Both the position numbers and the translations under genes were made by a program. DNA of 64,000 nt from contig CM039462.1 of assembly GCA_022414725.1 (NCBI GenBank), positions 113,816,926-113,880,925 on the forward strand, written 5' to 3'. This document shows positions 34,072-42,410 of this stretch, piece after piece (the stretch's first letter is position 1; each line of letters opens with the position of its first letter). This DNA is from Microglena sp. YARC. Its lineage: Eukaryota > Chlorophyta > Chlorophyceae > Chlamydomonadales > Chlamydomonadaceae. The notes below the pieces were generated by a model. It worked only from the letters and a program-made list of their open reading frames with translations, was not told where the DNA came from and ran no database searches.

Positions 34072-35540
34072 ACATGGTGCAAAAGATCGGGGGGGTGGCC
34101 CATAAGCTTGCAAAGGAAGCCACTGTGAGAGAGCAATCTAGGCCTCGCCACAAATCTTGACAGAAGGCGCCATTATCAAGCTGTCGAAGATCCGTCTGGG
34201 TGCGCATCCAGTCCCTGGCGATGGCTTGGTGAAGGTGGCCAAGGGCAAGGCAGATAGCCTTGTGGTGAAGGTGCTCAGAATGGTCCAGTCTGTCAGCCCG
34301 GGACGAACGGACCTGCCATATCGCGCCCAAGGTGGTTATACGCAGGAAGGAACACAAGCGTAGGGTAGAGGGAGGAGGGGGTGTCCTGGGCCAAAGGGTG
34401 ATGTTGTCACCGAGGAGGAAGAAGGGGCAACGAGGAAGGCGCTGCCCACCGGTGAGGGTCTCCCAAGTGGAAAGGAGCCAGTCTATGACAGGGGCAGAAT
34501 CAGGGCATTCCAAGAAAGCGTGAGACATGGTGTCAGCAGTGTGCAGCTGCAAGCAGTCAGGGCTGGAGCAGACTATGGAGGGGAGGTCGTCTTGGTTGAC
34601 CCGTTGGAAGCGTCCTCATACATGGGCAAGGAATGCATTGCAGCCCAGCAAGCTCCGGCAAGTGATGGTATAAGGACGGTGGAGAGTCTTGTCTGCGAGG
34701 CGTACCCACACCTGCGAAAAGCCTGCACGTAGAGTGAGGGAGACTTGAGGTTCGTCTTGTCTTTGAGCAGTTCTCTCCGCAGGGCTTGGACGGGGGGGGC
34801 GGACATGTTGTAAGTCCACCCAAGCGTTCTGTGGGAGGTCTTCAGGGGAGGGGACTGGAATAGGGGTGACAACGAGCGCTCTCTCTGTTGCTGAGGTAAT
34901 CCATCGGGATTCAAGACCACGGAGGCCTCGCAGGTCAGGGTTAGTGCTAGGGTGAGTGTCCAAGGTGGAGGGGGGTAGAATGCTCCACAACCTAGGCCAA
35001 GCAGTACGTTCCTCGGTATAACCTCGCACAAAATGGGGGGAACTGGGGCTTTGTTGCATTATATGTTGGTGAAGAAGGGCCTGCCGTGCTTGGCGCACAG
35101 AGAGTTCAAGAAGGTTCACCTCAGTATCATCATGGAGGTGGAGACCCCAAGTTGTTGGGTCCAATTGGAGGTCCTCCCAAAGACCAACCAGCCATGGTTC
35201 CAAGAGCTCTTGCCTCTTGTGGGGAGGGAGGCCTTGCTGGAACAGCTGCTCCTCAAAGTCTGCCCGTAACCATGCTTCTCGAGGTTTCTTGCGTAGGGTG
35301 ATGAGGGCAGATTGGGGGTGTCCCTGGGGGGGAAAGGCAGGAAGGGTGTGAGGGTTCGACCGGCCAGATGGCCAAACCTCCCAAAGACGGTCCTCTCCAG
35401 TGAGGGGATCTGGCCCCTCTGCAAGGGGACCAGCAGGGGCCACAGCGTGATAGAGCTTCCATTTGGGAGGTGGAAGTTCAGGAAGGAGGACAGCATCCCG
35501 CCAGGGGTCTGGTAGAGAGGAGAGGATGAAGTCCAGTCAC
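34072..35540 (-). pseudogene. LINE ORF2 C-terminal region, copy 2
   Basis: Minus-strand frames 35,443-34,616 and 34,552-34,072 together encode about 440 residues. The order is a linker with LRADFEEQLFQQGLPPHKRQ, then VWVRLADKTLHRPYTIT, then after a shift HTADTMSHAFLECPDSAPV and a helical tail. This is the same protein as at 480-1,149 but longer and without the Ret-A insertion. The RT core is absent, so the copy is 5' truncated. The stop/shift near 34,600 shows it is not functional. Confidence 0.65.
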
Positions 35541-35553
35541 TTCAACCTCTAAA

Positions 35554-36975
35554 TTGCCAGCACCTTCAAAAAAAAAACGCCTGCTCGCTAGGGCGTGCAG
35601 GCCGAGAAGCTCCTACCTCGCTCCTCGTTTCTGTGTGGTGGATGCTTTGGAAGCCTTGTCTTCTGTCTCTTCAACTTTCCACCTCCAACTTCCCTCCCTC
35701 CCTCCCTCCCTCCCTCCTCCCCTCCCTCCCCCACCTCCCTCCCTCCCTACCCCTCCCCACACTCCTTTTTATCCACCTCTTCCACCACCTCCTCTTTCTC
35801 CTCTCCCTTTCATCCTTGCCCTCCTTTCCTCCATCAACCTCTTCCTTATGCCCCGCAGTGCTGCTGCTGCAGCCAGACGCCGCCTATGTCGTGCCCCCCT
35901 GTCTGCAGGAGAGACTCTCTTTTGCTCCCTTCATGCCCTGTCAGTATCCTCCGCCCCAACGATCCCCGCTTCCGACAATCCTTCTCAACTCCCAGACAAC
36001 GGTCCTCTTTCTCCCATTGTCATACCAGGTGGTTCCTCTATGGCTGTCCGGCTCAATCTTGGGCAGTGTGCAGAGCTGGGTCCCTTCGCCACCCATCCCA
36101 GACTGCTAGCCATTGATAACCTGCTGGCTTTCCTCTTGAACAACTTATTCCCCTGGGTCTCAGGTGTACAGTTCCTCCCTTGCCCTTCTGCACGCGCTAG
36201 CAAATCGTGTCACCTCATTATACTCTTCGTTCCACTCCGAGATGGCATAGCTGCTAAACACGCTTTCACCCGGCTCCATAACATCTTTCTTGTCCTCCTT
36301 CCATCAGGCATCATCTCCTTCCCCCCCCCCGGATTCAACCCCTTCACCAACCCTTATGCTGGTTTCCCGGCTAGACAGCTGCTTCATGCCCCCCCCCTTC
36401 CTTCTCATCTCCCCTCCAACACCTGCCGACATTGCTCTGGGGACCACTTTCGTTCTCTTCCCCCACTCTGACTTCCAGCCTCATGACCCTCGATCAGTTA
36501 CCCTCAAACTCCGAGGTTTGCGACTGGAATACCACCGCATTGGTGTGGCATCTGCTTTCCTCTCTGCTTCAGGTTATCCCCCCTCCTCTTTTACCATCTT
36601 GGCTGAGTATTATGCTCTCTTCCTCTTACATGGAGTTCTCTCTCCCGCCCCAGCAGTGAATAACACCTCTACTATTTGGGCCATCATCTTCCCAACCACC
36701 CCTTCTGTGGACCCTTTTCCCCTCGCCCAACGAGACTGGACCATCTCGGGCCACTCGCACAAAGTGAAAGTCACAGTGGTCCCAGCTACGGCCAGATCTG
36801 TCCTCTCCCCCCTTTCCTACCCTCCACCTCTCCCTTATCCCCTTCTCCAAACCCCCATGCCACATCACACCCTCTTGACTACCGGGCCCATTCTCCCACA
36901 GACCCCCCTCGTGGCGCACCCATCTGCTGCCTGGCGCCGCCGTTACCTCAACTCCCCTACACCCTCCCCTTCAAG
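35554..36975 (+). pseudogene. LINE ORF1-like region interrupted by the virus
   Basis: A C/T-rich leader (CCCTCCCTCC at 35,695-35,750) precedes frames encoding MAVRLNLGQCAELGPF, SKSCHLIILFVPLRDGIAA and, after a shift near 36,450, FVLFPHSDFQPHDPRSVTLK. The layout and absence of enzyme motifs suggest a retrotransposon ORF1, possibly with an RNA-binding fold, but no domain is certain. The reading continues at 52,658 (ITRPPWPTNPARLSLSS...) after the 15.7-kb viral insert, showing that the virus integrated here. Confidence 0.45.
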
Positions 36976-36981
36976 GTCCAC
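36976..36981 (+). repeat. Target-site duplication, left (GTCCAC)
   Basis: Six bases directly outside the AGTAAG terminus; the partner GTCCAT at 52,652-52,657 differs at the last base. Confidence 0.75.
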
Positions 36982-37741
36982 AGTAAGTATGGTACTAGCG
37001 GCACGACGGCATCTTTCCCGAGTATATAGAAAATTCCGAAAAATGCAAAAAAAGGGTAGGTATTTCCCGCGACTGTCAAGATATTGCCCGGGCTATTTTA
37101 GGGGTGTCAGGGGGCTCTCAACAACCTCTGTGCAATACCGTGGCATTCCGTGCAATACCGTGCATTTCGTGCAATACCGTGCATTCCGTGCAATTCGCTG
37201 GATATCGTGGGCGGGGGATCGACCTTGGATGAGTAGCCGTAGGCTATTGGATGCGAAGCATCCATCCGGCTCTTGCGGCGGGGTGTGGTGTGTAGGCTTG
37301 CGGCTCGTGCACGAAGTGTGCGAGGGAGCCTCCGTGTTGGTTAGCGGCACGCTAACTTGTCTGGCTCTTGCTGCGGGGTGTGGGTGTGTAGGCTTGCGGC
37401 TCGTGCACGAAGTGTGCGAGGGAGACGCCGTGTTGGTTAGCGGTACGCTAACTTGTCTGGCTGTTGTTGTGTGGGTGTGGCTGTTGTTGTGTTCCGCCCT
37501 ACGCGCGAAGCAAGTAGGGCTTCTGGCTGTTGTTGTGTGGTTTGTTTTTTCTGTTGGGTTAGCGCAGTTAACCTAACAGATGGATAAGAAAAAATACGAC
37601 AAAATACGACAAAATACGATAAAATACGAATCGTTACACTTTGTTACACCTTTTCTACTCTCCGCGCAGGATGCGACTGATAGCCCGGTTACCGTTCCGC
37701 CCCCGCTACTCGCAGGAGGAGGAATGGAGGACTGTTGGTTA
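36982..37741 (+). repeat. Left terminal inverted repeat (760 bp)
   Basis: The reverse complement matches 51,828-52,651 with small differences. It contains two tandem copies (about 96 bp apart) of a GCTTGCGGCTCGTGCACGAA module, a TACGACAAAA repeat at about 37,597-37,628, and many short perfect hairpins (see findings). The inner edge is GGACTGTTGGTTA. Confidence 0.9.
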
Positions 37742-37752
37742 GCGGAACGCCG

Positions 37753-38052
37753 CTACATCATGACTTTGCCTATCCCCTGCGCTACTCTCCTGATTCCGCT
37801 CGCTTTGGATAGGATTTTCTCTGCTTCCGGTGAGAAGCCATTTAACGCAGACCCTACACTTCTGATCCCATCCGCCACGGCACTTTGCCCGAGCATGTCC
37901 GCTATCCCAGCTACGGCGTTAGACACCGGTATAGAGAACTGTCCCACCTTCCGTACAATATTGCCCCCAAAATCGGCTACCCTTCTCACTGCCGAACCAA
38001 AGGAACCAATTGCGCGTCCAACTCCAGGTTTGATTGAATCAAAAAGGCCCAT
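37753..38052 (-). CDS. Small Gly/Ala-rich protein with N-myristoylation-type start
   Basis: 99 residues beginning MGLFDSI, which fits the N-myristoylation pattern MGxxxS. The rest is a run of amphipathic, Gly/Ala/Val-rich helices (SFGSAVRRVADFGGNIVRKV, PVSNAVAGIADMLG) with net positive charge. Small membrane-active proteins of this kind are carried by adenoviruses and related Polinton-lineage viruses. Here membrane penetration or capsid-vertex function is only an inference. It is the last gene of the leftward structural block; its TAG stop lies 12 bases from the TIR edge. ATTATATAAT precedes the ATG directly. Confidence 0.6.
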   Translation of the reverse strand: MGLFDSIKPGVGRAIGSFGSAVRRVADFGGNIVRKVGQFSIPVSNAVAGIADMLGQSAVADGIRSVGSALNGFSPEAEKILSKASGIRRVAQGIGKVMM

Positions 38053-38064
38053 ATTATATAATAG
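38053..38064 (-). promoter_or_regulatory. AT motif touching start codon (ATTATATAAT|ATG)
   Basis: TATTATATAAT lies directly upstream of the ATG of the 99-residue gene. One of five similar start-abutting motifs in the structural block. Confidence 0.5.
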
Positions 38065-38074
38065 CCCTGGATAT

Positions 38075-38902
38075 TTATTTCAGTGCAAGTAAGGTAATTT
38101 TATCGTTTAGGTTTTTCAAAATTGATAAAATCGATTCTATAGGATCGTTTTTGGATTCATAATCTATCCTCAAAGTTATGGACCAATCATAGGGGAACGG
38201 TCCTATCTTGTCTTTGTGTTCGTCCTTGATTGATAATTCCAGTTCTGACACGTGAGACGCGCTGGTGTAGAAGCTAAAATCGTCATTCACATTTTGATAA
38301 ATGATGTTGGCAAAACTAGGGACGTTAACAGGGACCCTTATTAATACATCTGATTCCTGTGCATTGGTTTGACGGAAATTATTCACAGCCGAGTTAGTTA
38401 CCTTTGGGAGGTTATGATGAATTGTCAGGAAACTTTCTAAGTTCAAACGCAATGGGAAGCTGCTAACAATCTGTGATCCACTTGGCTTATCATGTGGGAG
38501 GAACCCAAATAAATATGAACTTTTATCTTTGAATTCAAAACCATATCCTGGGCCAGGAGCGTTATAAGTGCATAATCCATTGATTTCATTGTGGCTTATG
38601 GTCCAGCCTGGGAGCAAAGTGTTCAGTGTTTCTAACCATTGATCCAGGTCGTAGTTTCCAACAGGGATTCTAACGGATGTCTTTGTCCCATTATTAACAA
38701 CACTGAAGTCATTGTTACTCGCCCTAATACTGTAGAAACATCTATTGATTATTAAATCCGTAACGGTTATTTTAGTACGACCGCCGAATTCGTTATGTAG
38801 GATCCCTTCAGGTAGACTTGTTGTGAAGTTATCTGGTGTCCCAGATGTTCTATATTGTGAGCTGATGTATATTAATTGAGTTTTGATAACAATGGGCGCC
38901 AT
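38075..38902 (-). CDS. Putative minor capsid/penton-like structural protein
   Basis: 275 residues, intact. The N-terminus IYISSQYRTSGTPDNFTTSL, followed by beta-strand-rich sequence with FYSIRASNNDF and VRIPVGNYDLDQWL, is the kind of pattern seen in beta-rich capsid-associated proteins of Polinton-like viruses. I infer a penton or other minor capsid role from strand content and its place among structural genes; no catalytic motif is visible. Its ATG overlaps the TAA of the preceding gene (TAATG), suggesting tight co-organisation. Confidence 0.5.
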   Translation of the reverse strand: MAPIVIKTQLIYISSQYRTSGTPDNFTTSLPEGILHNEFGGRTKITVTDLIINRCFYSIRASNNDFSVVNNGTKTSVRIPVGNYDLDQWLETLNTLLPGWTISHNEINGLCTYNAPGPGYGFEFKDKSSYLFGFLPHDKPSGSQIVSSFPLRLNLESFLTIHHNLPKVTNSAVNNFRQTNAQESDVLIRVPVNVPSFANIIYQNVNDDFSFYTSASHVSELELSIKDEHKDKIGPFPYDWSITLRIDYESKNDPIESILSILKNLNDKITLLALK

Positions 38903-39303
38903 TATATAATTTCGTAGATAATAACTGATAGAATGAAATTCGGGAATCCAATATGCAGATTTCCAGCGGCATCATAGACTGTTATATTTAATTGTTGATT
39001 TTTCAGAGACGGGATTAGCTTGTGAACTAGTGTATTGCTTGTAATTGTCTTAACAATACTGTGGGTTTCGCCTCCTAAAAGCAGGTTTGTCCTCTCTCCA
39101 TTCACTGAATTATCAAAAGAGGTTTGTGCGAAGATCCCATTTGCACTCATGCAGAACGGCCCTGGTTTACTCGCTGTGGTAAATGATTCGACAGCCAGCT
39201 GGTACCCCTTTTCATTGTATGGCAGGTCGCAATTTAACTTCAATTGGTAGTTCTGTGTTGATGTATTGTGTGAGCTAAATAACGTTACTCTCTGCCAAGA
39301 CAT
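38902..39303 (-). CDS. Small structural protein, unknown
   Basis: 133 residues, intact and beta-rich (WQRVTLFSSHNTSTQNYQLK, GYQLAVESFTTASK). It lacks a signal peptide, TM helix or Cys motif. The start AATATAA|ATG is shared with other structural genes and it sits between two capsid-block genes with 0-1 base spacing. I infer a minor virion component. It could be a spike or cement protein; no family recognised. Confidence 0.5.
   Translation of the reverse strand: MSWQRVTLFSSHNTSTQNYQLKLNCDLPYNEKGYQLAVESFTTASKPGPFCMSANGIFAQTSFDNSVNGERTNLLLGGETHSIVKTITSNTLVHKLIPSLKNQQLNITVYDAAGNLHIGFPNFILSVIIYEII
38903..38912 (-). promoter_or_regulatory. AT motif touching start codon (AAATTATATA|ATG)
   Basis: AAATTATATA precedes the 275-residue gene's ATG and overlaps the end of the upstream gene. 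Confidence 0.5.
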
Positions 39304-39315
39304 TTATATTACTGT
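39304..39315 (-). promoter_or_regulatory. AT motif touching start codon (AGTAATATAA|ATG)
   Basis: AGTAATATAA directly precedes the ATG of the 133-residue gene. Confidence 0.5.
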
Positions 39316-39555
39316 AGATTTTTCATTTTCTACAGTGACCAAACCTTCCAAGTCCTCGTTTGAAACTGGTTTTTTCTGCTTATTCATATCTTTCCGTAGA
39401 AGCTTTTTGTCCCTATAGATGATTGGTTTGGCAATATGTAGGGAAATGCACGAATCCACCAAATATTCCGGCACTCCGGGTGACAAGTCCAATACTGCGG
39501 CTTTCAGATACTTGTAATCATTGGTCTATCTATATTCATTTATGATAGCTGCCAT
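39304..39555 (-). pseudogene. Short ORF with in-frame TAG at codon 10
   Basis: The natural ATG (39,553-39,555) gives MAAIINEYR, then TAG (39,526-39,528), then the same frame continues TNDYKYLKAAVLDLSPGVPE... to a TAA just before the next ATG, 83 codons in all. The second part looks protein-like, with a basic stretch (KKLLRKDMNKQKK). Either the gene died by one nonsense change, the TAG is read through, or translation starts later. No family recognised. Confidence 0.45.
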
Positions 39556-39583
39556 TGTTTAACAATAATTCAGAAAAATAATT

Positions 39584-40444
39584 TTACTGTAAGCTGAGAA
39601 TGATGTCGAAATTCTTTTTGAACCTTTGCCTTTTGTCCTGTGTAAAATCCATCACAAGTGCATCATGTTCGTTTCCCGTTGCGTGCAGATAGAGTGCTTC
39701 AAACTTCTGTAGAGTGATTATACTACTGACTTCTTCATATAAATTCTCCAAAATCTTAGTGCTGGCAAACTTGAATATCACAAAAAGACTTGTATTGGTT
39801 CGAATAGACTTAGGTATTGCCTTGAGATTCTGTGTGCATATCATTATGTTTATACCCAAATGTCTGTTCTTGAGAACCAAATTAGTCAAGGCTGATTTGC
39901 CAACAGATTTAAATGCACTACTGCCCACAAGGTCGTCCAATATCAGGTATACTATACAACCGTTTGGGTACTTGCAGGTAGGTCGTTGATATCCAGTTCT
40001 CTCAAGGAAATCGATTTCTTCAAACGACAGTCCGTCTATGTTGCCTTTCACAAACTTGGAATAAACAATCATCTGCCTTCTGCATTCTTCTGTATTTTCC
40101 TTTTCAAGTTTGATGTTTTCAATCACTTCTAAAAGTTTCTGATCACTGTATTCTGAAATGATATCATTTGGATCAATTTTCAAGCAATTGAATACCGGAT
40201 TAGCATCATGTGTTGGGGAAAATACTATAACTCTCATATCCTGTTTGTTATCAAACCCATAAATCTCGTATTGTTTCAATAATTTGCAAAGACTGTACGT
40301 CTTCCCAATTCCCCTGGAGCCGACGAGGAGTGACACAAAATAATTACGTGGTAGAGCTGAATTGAGGGACTGTGGATACTTGTTTGCTTTGTATTGGAGT
40401 GGTTTATGACTGAAATTTGCTACTGCGTTCTCAAAAATATTCAT
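39584..40444 (-). CDS. A32/FtsK-type DNA-packaging ATPase
   Basis: 286 residues from the first ATG (a GTG lies one codon upstream). Walker A GSRGIGKT is near residue 40; Walker B is in CIVYLILDDLVG near residue 165. A sensor-like NIMICTQN follows about 35 residues later. This order and length fit the A32-like ATPases of Polintons, virophages and NCLDVs, which pump genomes into capsids. Intact. It lies within the structural block, as expected for a packaging gene. Recognition is by motifs; confidence is high. Confidence 0.88.
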   Translation of the reverse strand: MNIFENAVANFSHKPLQYKANKYPQSLNSALPRNYFVSLLVGSRGIGKTYSLCKLLKQYEIYGFDNKQDMRVIVFSPTHDANPVFNCLKIDPNDIISEYSDQKLLEVIENIKLEKENTEECRRQMIVYSKFVKGNIDGLSFEEIDFLERTGYQRPTCKYPNGCIVYLILDDLVGSSAFKSVGKSALTNLVLKNRHLGINIMICTQNLKAIPKSIRTNTSLFVIFKFASTKILENLYEEVSSIITLQKFEALYLHATGNEHDALVMDFTQDKRQRFKKNFDIILSLQ

Positions 40445-40469
40445 CACTAATTACATGGTAGAATATTAA

Positions 40470-40973
40470 TCAAAATGGACATGTGTGACCAGGAAAGAGT
40501 GATTGGTAAGCGACTCGTTTGCCCTCGTTTAATATTTTTTCCCTAAGAAGTTGTACTGTATCTTCTTGAGTAAGTATTGGCCTAGCTTTGGTGACCTTCA
40601 GACGTTTTTCAATGTGTTTTGATATCTTTTGAACCTCTCCTTCTTCTTCTTCTGATTGAGAATCTGTTACAATCTGTTGATCTTCGTCTGAACTGTCTAA
40701 AGTAACAACCACATCCTTCTTCAGCTTTTTAAAGACAGTGCTTTTGCGACGTGTCATTTCTGCCGCTCTTTCTTGTTTTTGGACTTCTTTCTCTTGAATC
40801 TTCAGTTCTTTCTCTTGTCGTGTAATCTCTCCTAATTCCCGTCTTTTTGCCCATGCTTTTTCTCTGGCGATAGCCAATGAAGCTTTCTACTTCTCGGACA
40901 TAACACGCTTAGCTTTGACTGGTATCACTTCAGTGTCTTCTAATAGGTTTCTATCTTCTTCTATATTCTCCAT
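40470..40973 (-). pseudogene. Charged coiled-coil protein with in-frame TAG at codon 29
   Basis: From ATG 40,971-40,973: MENIEEDRNLLEDTEVIP..., TAG at 40,887-40,889, then the same frame for 138 more codons. The body is a highly charged coiled coil (REKAWAKRRELGEITRQEKE, KELKIQEKEVQKQERAA) and an acidic Ser/Glu tract (SDSQSEEEEGE-like). It ends in a short globular tail (YQSLFPGHTCPF). Possibly a scaffold or DNA-condensing protein; function unknown. The TAG sits between clearly coding stretches. Confidence 0.5.
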
Positions 40974-41037
40974 ATGTGATTTTACATTAGAAAAGATCAG
41001 AATTAATTAGAAAAATTAAATAGGTTTTACAAATAAT

Positions 41038-41241
41038 TTATTGGAATTTTGGATATACTGGGAGAATTCGGAGTATTTTGACTGCATTAGGCTTCCTTGG
41101 AATAGGTCTTCCCCAGAGAAGGTCTGATTCATGTAAGGGTGTGCGTATTGTTCGTCTGCCAATAAAGTTTGTTGCTGGTTGATTGTACTGTGTTTTTTTC
41201 GGCCAGGACTCGATGCAGAGAGGTAACATATATTTGTCCAT
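41038..41241 (-). CDS. Small basic Pro-rich protein, unknown
   Basis: 67 residues, starting 8 bases after the upstream gene's stop and preceded by AATATATAAC|ATG. Rich in Pro, Arg and Ile (PIPRKPNAVKILRILPVYPK). No motif recognised. Its tight spacing and the shared start motif argue that it is real. Confidence 0.5.
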   Translation of the reverse strand: MDKYMLPLCIESWPKKTQYNQPATNFIGRRTIRTPLHESDLLWGRPIPRKPNAVKILRILPVYPKFQ

Positions 41242-41254
41242 GTTATATATTACT
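41242..41254 (-). promoter_or_regulatory. AT motif near start codon (AGTAATATATAAC|ATG)
   Basis: AGTAATATATAAC precedes the 67-residue gene; it overlaps the stop of the 366-residue gene. Confidence 0.5.
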
Positions 41255-42350
41255 TTGTGTAAATATATTTTGAACCCGTTTCGTCATTATCTAATTCTAG
41301 AAGACTGTAATATTTCACGAATAAAAGTGAGTAATTTTTCTTATTATTGTTTCCGTTTGAATAAAATGAAATATCATAATTGATATCTTCTTCATTCTCT
41401 ATATCAATAGGCAGCCCACAGGCCCATTGGTAAGATGTAATAGTTGGGGGAAATCTCAACAATAATGTCCCGTCAACAGTGTGTGTCATGAGGTGTTCTA
41501 TTGCTCGATTTTCGTTATCGAAAATGAAATCTAGATATTCTATTGCTTTATCATAAGGAATAGGATGATTTGCGAGAGGTATATTGTTAATACTAAATCC
41601 TACATGAATTGGTTTTTCGTAACCAATATCACTTATCCCGTGCATGAAATAATATGACGTCCCATTCCAGTCTTGTCTAGATACCTTTTGATAATAATCA
41701 TACTGAAAAAAAGTAGCCAAGACATATTCAATATCACGTGACCCAATAAAGATATTTGTTGTTTGATTTTCGGATTCATTGAATTGGAATTGACTGGTGA
41801 AATTATCGAATTCAATTATATCGGACACGTTGTCTTCTATTTCACTTTTGATAATGAGTGTTGTTTTTACAATTTCATATCCAACAGATATATTTTCTCT
41901 TAACAGCACCACAGCGTCTGCCCACTCAATAACAATTATAATTTCGCCTTTAACAATACAGTCCTTAGTTCCTAGGATACCATGGAATTTATCAATCACG
42001 AACGGTATCTGATCTGTCTCGGCAACAATGTCGACTGCTTGATTATTCCCAAACATATTAGTTGAGGCTTGTTTCGAGTTGTGTACGTCCATCATCCTAG
42101 CTAAATGATTATACTCATTTATTGTTTGAATTAGGAAATCATCAAAATATACTGAAAGAGTACTGATCATATATCCAATCCCACGAGGCGCTACTCCTAG
42201 TGAATTCATTGTAAACATTATCTTCGTGCTGTTCAAATCCCAAATCCCTTCATTTATCTCGAATACGCATTGGCTTTTAGGGGAAAAAATAGTATCACCT
42301 ATGGCCTGAAAACTGAACACCTTTGTAATGTGTTTTGGTACAGGGTTCAT
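41250..42350 (-). CDS. Large beta-rich structural protein (second capsid candidate)
   Basis: 366 residues, intact, acidic and strand-rich. Features include FEINEGIWDLNSTKIMFTMN, GIGYMISTLSVYFDDFLIQT and YQWACGLPIDIENEED. The pattern of N-terminal strands, a 'no-slip' dimerising-like segment around residues 60-90 and late loops suits a jelly-roll capsid protein. I cannot say whether it is the major capsid, a paralogue, or a minor one. It lies between the 391-residue gene and the ATPase gene. Start motif AATATAAA|ATG. Confidence 0.5.
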   Translation of the reverse strand: MNPVPKHITKVFSFQAIGDTIFSPKSQCVFEINEGIWDLNSTKIMFTMNSLGVAPRGIGYMISTLSVYFDDFLIQTINEYNHLARMMDVHNSKQASTNMFGNNQAVDIVAETDQIPFVIDKFHGILGTKDCIVKGEIIIVIEWADAVVLLRENISVGYEIVKTTLIIKSEIEDNVSDIIEFDNFTSQFQFNESENQTTNIFIGSRDIEYVLATFFQYDYYQKVSRQDWNGTSYYFMHGISDIGYEKPIHVGFSINNIPLANHPIPYDKAIEYLDFIFDNENRAIEHLMTHTVDGTLLLRFPPTITSYQWACGLPIDIENEEDINYDISFYSNGNNNKKNYSLLFVKYYSLLELDNDETGSKYIYTK

Positions 42351-42362
42351 TTTATATTATTG
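42351..42362 (-). promoter_or_regulatory. AT motif touching start codon (AATAATATAAA|ATG)
   Basis: AATAATATAAA directly precedes the 366-residue capsid candidate. Confidence 0.5.
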
Positions 42363-42410
42363 TTAGATATGTTTTATGTTTTGTTAATCAATTCTCTGCT
42401 AACCAAACAG

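Noticed and set aside
33703..34113. Asp-Pro-Leu repeat protein
   Set aside because: Degenerate minisatellite with no start context or conservation signal.
37580..38092. 170-codon plus-strand frame at the left TIR edge
   Set aside because: It overlaps the better supported minus-strand 99-residue gene and reads TIR repeat sequence.
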